In this document: piece after piece, positions 43,771 through 50,962 of the stretch
Layout of the letters: every line of letters begins with the position of its first letter
Position numbering within the stretch: the first letter of the stretch is position 1
From: Dyella ginsengisoli LA-4
Lineage (GTDB): Bacteria; Pseudomonadota; Gammaproteobacteria; Xanthomonadales; Rhodanobacteraceae
Direction of reading: 5' to 3'
Assembly: GCF_000334915.1 (NCBI RefSeq)
Contig: NZ_AMSF01000056.1
Span: forward strand, 62,001-126,000
DNA length: 64,000 nt
Translations under genes and position numbers: made by a program
Notes under the pieces: model-generated
Database searches by the model: none
The model's input: the letters and a program-made list of their open reading frames with translations, nothing else
Told to the model about the DNA's origin: nothing

Positions 43771-45887
43771 ACCCGGCCGCCGCTTCCATGCGCGAGCTCG
43801 AGCACGCCGCCGCGGCGTTGCAGGCGGGCGAGCCCGCGCCGGAGGCGGTGCTCGACGCGCTGGTTGCGCGGGGCGCCCGCCCCGCGGACGCCCACCAGCA
43901 GGAGCTGGCGGCGATCGCCGGGTGGGTCGCGGAAGGACGGCTCGCGGCGTCATTGGCGGATCTGCTGGTGGCCCGCCTGCGCGAGCTGCAGGGCGCGCAG
44001 GCGGACGACCCGGATGACGCCACCGTGGTGCATCCGCTGCACACTTCCACGTGCTCGCCTGCAGCTGCCGAGCGCGATCCTGACGCCACCGTGGTGCAGC
44101 CGGGTCCTCAACCGGGCGCGCCCGGCGACGAGGACGTCACCCGCGTGCAGCCCCGCGCGCCGTCATCGCCGCCGGACCGCACCGGCACCGTCCAGCCGAC
44201 GCTCTCGCAGAGCGACAGCGCAGACAGCTGGAAGCGGGTGGCGGAGGCCGGGCCGGCCGACCAGGTCGCGGTCGGCCGCATGCTGAAAGGGCGCTTCCTG
44301 CTGGAGAAGGAGATCGGTCGTGGCGGCATGGGCGTGGTGTTCCTGGCCCGCGACGAACGCAAGGTGGAGGCGCGCGACCGCGATCCCTACGTGGCGGTGA
44401 AGGTGCTGAACGACGAGTTCCGCCGCCATCCCGACTCGCTGATCGCACTGCAGCGCGAGTCGCGCCGCTCGCAGTCGCTGGCGCACGACAACATCGTGCG
44501 CGTCTACGACTTCGACAAGGACGGAGCCACGGTCTTCATGACCATGGAGTACGTCGATGGCTGCGATCTGAAGACGCTGATCCGCGAGCGTGCCTATGGC
44601 GGCATGCCGCTCAGGCAGGCGTGGCCGCTGATCGAGGGGATGGCGCTGGCGCTCAAGCGCGCGCACGACGCCGGTGTAGTGCACTCGGACTTCAAGCCGG
44701 GCAACGTCATGGTGACCCGCACTGGCATGCCGAAGGTGTTCGATTTCGGCATCGCCCGTGCCGGCAAGCACATGGGCGACCAGGTCGGCGAGCAGACCGT
44801 GTTCGATGCCGGCACGCTCGGCGCGCTGACCCCGGCCTATGCCAGCCTGGAGATGATCCACGGCAAGGAGCCCACCCCCAGCGACGACATCTACGCGCTC
44901 GGCTGCGTGACGTTCGAGCTGCTCACCGGCAAGCATCCGTTCGACAAGGTCAGCGCCGAAGTGGCGATGAAGCGGGGGCGCAAGCCGCCATCGGTGCCGG
45001 GCCTGACCAAGCGACAGTGCCAGGCGCTGAACGATGCGGTGGCATTCAGCGGGGAGCACCGCCTGAAGAGCGCCGACCAGCTGCTTGAAGGACTGCGCGA
45101 GATCACCCTGCGCGAACGCGTCGGCCCGCTGCTGGCCTACGGTGCGCTGGTGGTTGCCGTGCTGGCCATCGGCGCCTACGCCGGCATGCGCTACCTGCAT
45201 GCCCGGCACGTGGAACAGGTCGCTGCCGGCTTCAACCTCGATGACCCGCACCATTACGGCAATGAAGACCTGGCACTGGGCGCGCTCGGCAGTCTGGACG
45301 AGGCCGACCGCCAGCAGTTGATGCTGGCGCACGGCGACGTGATCCAGCGTTACCTGCTCGATCGGCTGGACGCGTACTGGAATCCGGCCAAGGGCCTCTA
45401 CGACTACCCGCGGGTGCAGCACCTGTTCGCGTTGCGCGAGCGCCTGCAGCTCTACCTGCCGCAGGTGGACCTCCGGCGGGCAGCGATCGAGAAGGAACGG
45501 GCCGAGCGCCAGCTGGCGGCGGAGAGGAAGGCGGCTGCCGCGAATGCCCCGGCCACCGGCACGGGCGCGCAAGCCGGATCACCCGTCTGCCCGGCGGGAA
45601 CGGCACCGCAGGACGGTCGCTGCGTGGCTTCGGCGGCGGACCGCGAGCCGGGCGACCGTCGCAGCCCCGCGCCCGCGCCCGCGCCGGACTCCGGCCATCT
45701 GCAGGATGTCGCGCTCAAGCTGACCAGTGAAGGCGAGCGCAACTTTGCGCGACAGAACTATTCGGCGGCGATTGCCAATGCCCAGGCGGCACTCGCGGTG
45801 AAGCCGGGGGACGCCCGGGCACAACGCCTGCTGGACAAGGCCAAGCGGGCCCAGAAGCAGGCCATGAACAGCATTTCCATCCAATGA
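43767..45887 (+). CDS. ppkA: Membrane Ser/Thr protein kinase 1 of the T6SS (PpkA-type)
   Basis: 706 residues starting at GTG 43767 (overlap GTGA with pppA); ATG 43788 is possible. A helical N-domain (1-75) is followed by a disordered segment with repeated Thr motifs: DDATVVHP (Thr86), DATVVQP (Thr108), DVTRVQP (Thr125). The kinase domain runs from about 174 to 440: GRGGMGVVF, VAVKVL (Lys212), HSDFKPGNVM (Asp308; HSD instead of HRD) and VFDFGIAR. A membrane helix at about 454-472 (YGALVVAVLAIGAYAG) leads to a periplasmic part with a Cys pair (VCPAGTAPQDGRCV) and a TPR-like end. It should phosphorylate T6SS partners, and perhaps the ECF factor. Confidence 0.92.
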   Translation: MNPAAASMRELEHAAAALQAGEPAPEAVLDALVARGARPADAHQQELAAIAGWVAEGRLAASLADLLVARLRELQGAQADDPDDATVVHPLHTSTCSPAAAERDPDATVVQPGPQPGAPGDEDVTRVQPRAPSSPPDRTGTVQPTLSQSDSADSWKRVAEAGPADQVAVGRMLKGRFLLEKEIGRGGMGVVFLARDERKVEARDRDPYVAVKVLNDEFRRHPDSLIALQRESRRSQSLAHDNIVRVYDFDKDGATVFMTMEYVDGCDLKTLIRERAYGGMPLRQAWPLIEGMALALKRAHDAGVVHSDFKPGNVMVTRTGMPKVFDFGIARAGKHMGDQVGEQTVFDAGTLGALTPAYASLEMIHGKEPTPSDDIYALGCVTFELLTGKHPFDKVSAEVAMKRGRKPPSVPGLTKRQCQALNDAVAFSGEHRLKSADQLLEGLREITLRERVGPLLAYGALVVAVLAIGAYAGMRYLHARHVEQVAAGFNLDDPHHYGNEDLALGALGSLDEADRQQLMLAHGDVIQRYLLDRLDAYWNPAKGLYDYPRVQHLFALRERLQLYLPQVDLRRAAIEKERAERQLAAERKAAAANAPATGTGAQAGSPVCPAGTAPQDGRCVASAADREPGDRRSPAPAPAPDSGHLQDVALKLTSEGERNFARQNYSAAIANAQAALAVKPGDARAQRLLDKAKRAQKQAMNSISIQ

Positions 45888-45898
45888 GGGCCATGGAC

Positions 45899-46579
45899 AT
45901 GAATACAGGTGGATTTCGTGCGGCCAGCCTGGTGCTGGCCAGCCTGGTGCTTACCGTTACTGCGGGCTGTGCCCAGATGCCCAGCAAGAGTGGGGCGGGC
46001 GGCACCGCGGCGGGTTCCGAAAGCTCCTCCGGCTCGTGCAATCCGTTGGTGGGCGGTGCCCTCGGCGCGCTTGCCGGCGCCATGTTCGGCAAGGGCAAGG
46101 GGCACCTGGCGGGGGCGGCGATCGGCGCCGGCATCGGCGCGTTCGCGTGCATCGCGTACAACTACCACGTCCGCAAGGTGCGGGACGCCAAGGCGGTAGA
46201 GCAGGAGTACGCGCGCCAGCGCGGCGCGCTGCCGGCCAGCAACACGGTGGCCGACTACCGCAGCGAGCTGACGCCGTCGAACACGGTGCGCTCGGGAACG
46301 TCCGCGCAGATGCAGTCGCGGGTCACCGTGATCAACGGGACGCACGACGCGACGCCGCAGCTGAAGGAAGAGCTCACCCTCTACTCGCCCGAGGGCAAGG
46401 TGCTGTCCACGGTGAGCAAGCCGGCCACCGCCGTCGACGGCACCGGCGAATACGAAACCAACTTCAACTTCAACCTGCCCAAGGGCATCGAGGAGGGGCG
46501 CTACACCATGCGCTCGACCCTGTTCATGGACGGCAAGCAGGTGCGCACCAACGAGGTGCCGATGCTGGTGGTGAGCTGA
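45899..46579 (+). CDS. Outer-membrane-type lipoprotein with glycine zipper, TagQ-like in position
   Basis: 226 residues from ATG 45899, which has GAGGG eight bases upstream; ATG 45884 and 45893 are in-frame alternatives that overlap or adjoin the kinase stop. The signal peptide ends in the lipobox TVTAGC with Cys24 as lipid anchor. A glycine zipper follows (GGALGALAGAMFGKGKGH then GAAIGAGIGAF). The C-terminal half looks like an Ig-like beta domain (RVTVINGTHDATPQLKEEL). Position between two kinases recalls the lipoprotein TagQ of the Pseudomonas TagQRST-PpkA signalling path, but I see no clear sequence match. A terminator follows. Confidence 0.7.
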   Translation: MNTGGFRAASLVLASLVLTVTAGCAQMPSKSGAGGTAAGSESSSGSCNPLVGGALGALAGAMFGKGKGHLAGAAIGAGIGAFACIAYNYHVRKVRDAKAVEQEYARQRGALPASNTVADYRSELTPSNTVRSGTSAQMQSRVTVINGTHDATPQLKEELTLYSPEGKVLSTVSKPATAVDGTGEYETNFNFNLPKGIEEGRYTMRSTLFMDGKQVRTNEVPMLVVS

Positions 46580-46585
46580 GACCCC

Positions 46586-46609
46586 GCCGGCGCAGGCGAC
46601 TGCGCCGGC
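46586..46609 (+). terminator. Terminator after the lipoprotein gene
   Basis: A perfect 9-bp stem (GCCGGCGCA / TGCGCCGGC) with a 6-base loop, followed by CCCTTTT. It starts 7 bases after the stop codon. It suggests that kinase 2 has its own promoter in the 130 bp that follow. Confidence 0.65.
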
Positions 46610-46739
46610 CCCTTTTCCGCGTCGCCTCGATCGCGGCGCACGGGCGTCGGACAGAACCGAACGGGCTTGATCCCCGACGCCCGCAAGCACTTCTTCGCCG
46701 TCCCGGTACGGCTCCCGGATTGACCAAGACCCTCAATTC

Positions 46740-49700
46740 ATGAATTTCCTCAACGAACTGATCGCCGCTTTTCAGGCCGACAAGCTGCAGTTGTCGACCC
46801 TGCTCGACGTATTGCGCTCGCGTGGCGCCCAGCCCGCCGACGTGCACCGCGAGGAGGTGGCGACGGTCGAGCGGCTCGCGGCCGAGGGTGCGCTGACGCC
46901 GGACACGGCGGCGGCGCTGCTGGGGGCGCTGCGATCGCTGCAGGATGCCGCTGCGGCGGCGCCGGTCACGGGCGAGGACGCCACCGTGGTCCAGTCCTCG
47001 CATCGGCCGGCCGCGGACGATCCGACGGTGGTCCAGCCGGGCGGGGCGTCGACGGCGCCGGCCGCGCATGACGGCGATGCCACCGTGGTGCAGCCGGCCT
47101 CGGGCCCCTCGCATGCGGACGACGAGGCGACCCAGGTCAAGCCGGCCTCGACGCCCGTCCCGCGTGATACCCAGGCCACCAGCGTGACCGGCAGCGCCAC
47201 CGGCACGGGCACCAGCAGCACCTTCAATTCCGACAGCTGGCAACGCATGGCGTCCGTCGAGGGCAGCGACTACGCGGCGGTCGGCAGCGTGCTCAAGGGC
47301 CGCTTCCACCTGGAGAAGGAGATCGGCCGCGGCGGCATGGGCGTGGTGTTCCTGGCGCTGGACGAGCGCAAGGTGGAGGCGCGCGACCGCGATCCCTACG
47401 TCGCGGTGAAAGTGCTGAACGACGAGTTCCGCCGCCACCCCGATTCGCTGATCGCGCTGCAGCGCGAGGCGCGCCGCTCGCAGTCGCTGGCGCACGACAA
47501 CATCGTGCGCGTCTACGACTTCGACAAGGACGGCACCATCGTCTTCATGACGATGGAGTACGTCGACGGCTCCGATCTCAAGGCGCTGATCCGCGAGAAG
47601 GCCTACAACGGCATGCCGCTGGCCAGGGCGCGGCCGCTGATCGAAGGCATGGCCTGGGCGCTCAAGCGCGCGCATGCGGCGGGCGTGGTGCACTCGGACT
47701 TCAAGCCGGGCAACGTCATGGTGACCCGCGACGGCATGCCGAAGGTGTTCGACTTCGGCATTGCCCGCGCCGGCAAGCACATGGGCGAGGCGACCGGCGA
47801 ACAGACCGTGTTCGACGCCGGCACGCTCGGCGCGCTCACCCCGGCCTACGCCAGCCTGGAGATGATCCAGGGCAAGGAGCCCACGCCGAGCGACGACATC
47901 TACGCGCTGGGCTGCGTGGCGTTCGAGCTGCTTACCGGCAAGCACCCGTTCGACAAGGTCAGTGCCGAGGTGGCGATGCGCGAGGGGCGCAAGCCGCCGC
48001 CGGTGCCGGGCCTGACCAAGCGCCAGTACCAGACGCTGTGCGATGCGGTCGCCTTCACCAGCGACAAGCGCCTGAAGAACGCCGCCGACCTGGTCGAGGG
48101 CCTGCGCGAGATCAGCCTGCGCGAACGCGCCGGCCCGTTCGTGGTAGTCGGGGCGATCGGCGTGGTGATCCTCGTCGCCGGCGGCTGGGGCGCGCGCTAC
48201 TACCTGCAGCAGCGCGAGGTGAACGAGGTGGTCGCGCGCTTCTCGCCGACCGATCCGCAGCACTACACCACCGAAGACCAGGCCTACGGCGCGCTCGATG
48301 CGCTGGGTGCCGACCAGCGCACGCGCGTGGTGGTCGACCAGAGCGATGTGATCCAGACCTTCTTGCTTGATCGCGTCGATGCGTACTGGAATCCGGCCAA
48401 GAAGCGTTACGACTATGCCGGTGCGCAGCACGTGTTCGCCCTGCGTGACCAGCTCAAGCTGTTCTCGCCCAAGCTCGACCTCAAGCGCAGCGCGATCGAG
48501 CAGGAACGCAACGACCTGCTCAACCAGCTCGACACGCGCCTGAGCAAGGCGATCGAGAACGGCGCGATCTTCGCCGACCAGCCGGACAACGCGGTGCAGA
48601 TCCTGGCCACGATCCGCGCCATCGATCCCACCAGCGGGCTGCTGAAGAACGCCGAGCTGGAGCTGAAGTACGACATCGCGATCGGCCAGTCGCTGGCGGC
48701 GGACCACGTGGACGAGGCCCGTGCGCAGCTGAAGCAGGCGCAGGCGGTGTTCCCGGATTCGACGCGACTGAAACAGCGTGCGAACGAGCTGGCGCAGATG
48801 GCCGCGCCGGCACTGGCCCGCGCCGCCCCGGCGACCACGCAGAGCGTTCCACAGGCGCACGCGGCACTGGCCGCGCTGATCGCCCGGCCGACCCTGGACA
48901 ACGATTGGCAGACGGCGGTGGCCCGGGCGATGAGCACGCTCGCGACCGCCCACGATGCGCAGACGCCGAAGCAGGTCGAGGCACTGGCGGCGGCGATCGC
49001 AACCGCGGTCGCCCCGCAGAACGATCCGTCGCAGCTGCCGCAGGCTTCGCGGGCGATCGACCTGGGTCTGCATTACGCACCGAAGTCGGCGCCCCTGCTG
49101 GCCCAGCGCAGTCGCATCGACACGCTGCAGCAGCAGGTGCAGGCGCAACTGGCGCAGGAGAGCGCGGCCGCCGAGGTCACCTCGCGCATCGAATCGATGA
49201 AGCGCGCCGCCGCCGCCAACGACGTGGCCAAGGCGCAGGAAGCCCTGGCGCGCATCCGCACGCTGCAGCCGGACAATCCCTTCCTCGCCGGCACGGGCCC
49301 GCAGCTGCTGGCCAATGCCTACCTCGGCCAGGCGACCGATGCGATGCGGCGTGGCCGGTTCCAGTCGGCTGCGGACACCCTGGCGCGCGGACTCAAGGCG
49401 CTGGGCAACCGCGACGACCTGCGCCAGGCCAAGGCCCGCTACGACCTGGTGGCCGATGCGATGAAGGCCCGCGCCAGCGGCGTGTCCTCTGCCGATCTGT
49501 CGCGTCTGCGCCAGCAGCTGGCACGCGTGCAGAAGGACGACCCCGATGCCCTGAAAGCGCTGGAATCGGACCTGAAGCTGCGCGGGCAACTGCAGCAGGG
49601 GAGCCTGTCCGCGCTGCTGGACAGCCTCAAGCCGAGCCAGCCACCCGCTGCGCCGTCGGCGGCTGCGCCGGTCGCCGCACCGCCGTCCGCCGCACCCGGG

Positions 49701-50462
49701 GCGACGCCGGTGACGCCGGCGGGTGTCCCCACGCATCCGGGAGCCACCGTCACGCCGACGTCGCCGGGGGCCGTCGGCACCCGGCCCGGCACCGCCAAGC
49801 CGGGAGCGACCGCCGCCTCGGCCGCGGCCGGAAGCGATCCCTGCGGCGATCCGGCGCTGGTCGGCAAGGGCCGGATCTGCGCCGATGAAGTGGCCGGCAA
49901 GCGCGGCCCGCCGCTGGTGGTGATTCCCGGACTGGCTGGCGGGAAGGCGTATGCGATGTCGCGCAACGAGATCAGCGTCAGCGAGTTCAACCGCTTCTGC
50001 AGTGCCACCGGGCAGTGCGCGCCACGGCCGGCGGGCGACCGGCTGACCGCGACCCAGCCGATCAGCAACATTCCGCTGTCGCTTGCTCGCTCGTACACCG
50101 CATGGCTGAGCAAGGGCAGCGGGTTCACCTACCGCCTGCCCACCGATGCCGAATGGCTGCATGCGGCGAAGGCGGGCGGCGGCTGGAAGCAGTCGCCGGA
50201 CAGCAACTGCGTGCCGCCCAACTCCAACGGGGACGACGGCAGCGGCGCGCCGATCTCGCCGCTGGGACGCAGCCCGAATCCCTGGGGACTGGTGAACCTC
50301 ACGGGCAACGTGTGGGAGTGGGTGGTCAGCGGCGGCCAGGTGGGCGTGCGCGGGGCCAGCTACACGAGCTACTGGTCGGACTGCACCGTGGACGCGCACC
50401 GCGCCGACAGCGGCAGCGCCCAGAACGACGTCGGATTCCGCGTGCTGAGGGAGCTCAGATGA
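46740..50462 (+). CDS. Ser/Thr protein kinase 2 with a periplasmic FGE/SUMF1-like domain
   Basis: 1240 residues. The N-domain and kinase domain copy kinase 1 closely. The linker has four Thr motifs: DATVVQS (Thr82), DPTVVQP (Thr96), DATVVQP (Thr115), EATQVKP (Thr131). Kinase motifs: GRGGMGVVF, VAVKVL (Lys224), HSDFKPGNVM (Asp320), VFDFGIAR. One membrane helix at about 466-484 (VVVGAIGVVILVAGGWG). A long helical periplasmic region (490-920) and a Pro/Ala linker lead to an FGE-sulfatase fold at about 1060-1240 (AMSRNEISVSEFNRFC, YRLPTDAEWLHAA, NLTGNVWEWV, VRGASY). The double-Cys catalytic centre of true FGEs is not evident, so this is probably a sensor. It resembles PpkA plus TagR joined in one chain. 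Confidence 0.9.
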   Translation: MNFLNELIAAFQADKLQLSTLLDVLRSRGAQPADVHREEVATVERLAAEGALTPDTAAALLGALRSLQDAAAAAPVTGEDATVVQSSHRPAADDPTVVQPGGASTAPAAHDGDATVVQPASGPSHADDEATQVKPASTPVPRDTQATSVTGSATGTGTSSTFNSDSWQRMASVEGSDYAAVGSVLKGRFHLEKEIGRGGMGVVFLALDERKVEARDRDPYVAVKVLNDEFRRHPDSLIALQREARRSQSLAHDNIVRVYDFDKDGTIVFMTMEYVDGSDLKALIREKAYNGMPLARARPLIEGMAWALKRAHAAGVVHSDFKPGNVMVTRDGMPKVFDFGIARAGKHMGEATGEQTVFDAGTLGALTPAYASLEMIQGKEPTPSDDIYALGCVAFELLTGKHPFDKVSAEVAMREGRKPPPVPGLTKRQYQTLCDAVAFTSDKRLKNAADLVEGLREISLRERAGPFVVVGAIGVVILVAGGWGARYYLQQREVNEVVARFSPTDPQHYTTEDQAYGALDALGADQRTRVVVDQSDVIQTFLLDRVDAYWNPAKKRYDYAGAQHVFALRDQLKLFSPKLDLKRSAIEQERNDLLNQLDTRLSKAIENGAIFADQPDNAVQILATIRAIDPTSGLLKNAELELKYDIAIGQSLAADHVDEARAQLKQAQAVFPDSTRLKQRANELAQMAAPALARAAPATTQSVPQAHAALAALIARPTLDNDWQTAVARAMSTLATAHDAQTPKQVEALAAAIATAVAPQNDPSQLPQASRAIDLGLHYAPKSAPLLAQRSRIDTLQQQVQAQLAQESAAAEVTSRIESMKRAAAANDVAKAQEALARIRTLQPDNPFLAGTGPQLLANAYLGQATDAMRRGRFQSAADTLARGLKALGNRDDLRQAKARYDLVADAMKARASGVSSADLSRLRQQLARVQKDDPDALKALESDLKLRGQLQQGSLSALLDSLKPSQPPAAPSAAAPVAAPPSAAPGATPVTPAGVPTHPGATVTPTSPGAVGTRPGTAKPGATAASAAAGSDPCGDPALVGKGRICADEVAGKRGPPLVVIPGLAGGKAYAMSRNEISVSEFNRFCSATGQCAPRPAGDRLTATQPISNIPLSLARSYTAWLSKGSGFTYRLPTDAEWLHAAKAGGGWKQSPDSNCVPPNSNGDDGSGAPISPLGRSPNPWGLVNLTGNVWEWVVSGGQVGVRGASYTSYWSDCTVDAHRADSGSAQNDVGFRVLRELR

Positions 50463-50803
50463 ACGAGCAGGAGCGTCGCATCAATGTGGGGTTGCGGGCA
50501 CTGGACGAGGCACACCGGCTCGGCCGGCTCAGCCGCGAGGACTATCGCGCCCGGCGGCGCGCCCTGCTGCAGGGGCTGAACGACAGCGCCGGGGTGACCG
50601 CGCGCAACGCGATCACCCCGCCCGCTTCGGGGGGAGGGCGACGGGAGGATGCCCGGCGCCAGGCCCTGCCCAGCGCGGACATGGCCGGCGCGCTGTTTCC
50701 CGACCGCCGTCGCCGGATGCTGCAGACCTGGCTGCTGGCCGTGGTCGGGCTGGCCCTGGCGTTGCTGCTGATCTACGCGGTGGTGCAGCTGGGCGGGAGC
50801 TGA
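50459..50803 (+). CDS. Small tail-anchored membrane protein coupled to kinase 2
   Basis: 114 residues. Starts in a 4-base overlap (ATGA) with the kinase 2 stop, so translation is coupled. The N-terminal ~40 residues are a charged helical pair (LDEAHRLGRLSREDYRARRR) that resembles a SHOCT-like oligomerisation motif. A Gly/Arg-rich linker follows, and the C-terminus is one membrane helix (LLAVVGLALALLLIYAVV), so most of the protein faces the cytoplasm beside the kinase domain. No enzymatic motif. It could be a kinase partner or substrate. Confidence 0.7.
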   Translation: MNEQERRINVGLRALDEAHRLGRLSREDYRARRRALLQGLNDSAGVTARNAITPPASGGGRREDARRQALPSADMAGALFPDRRRRMLQTWLLAVVGLALALLLIYAVVQLGGS

Positions 50804-50962
50804 GTCGCAAGGAATCGGCGGCGACTGACCAGATTTGTGACGCAGTTGCGCATTACTCAGGAGGGGTGCCGTTCCCGGGGGCTGCGCGCGCACTCCGCTT
50901 GCGGGCGTGGGGGGATCCACCGTCCATGTCGCGGGCAGCCTCATTGCAAGGGGAAAGATGTC

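Noticed and set aside
46524-50399. A minus-strand open frame of about 1290 codons opposite kinase 2
   Set aside because: Arg/Gly-rich shadow of a well-supported kinase gene.
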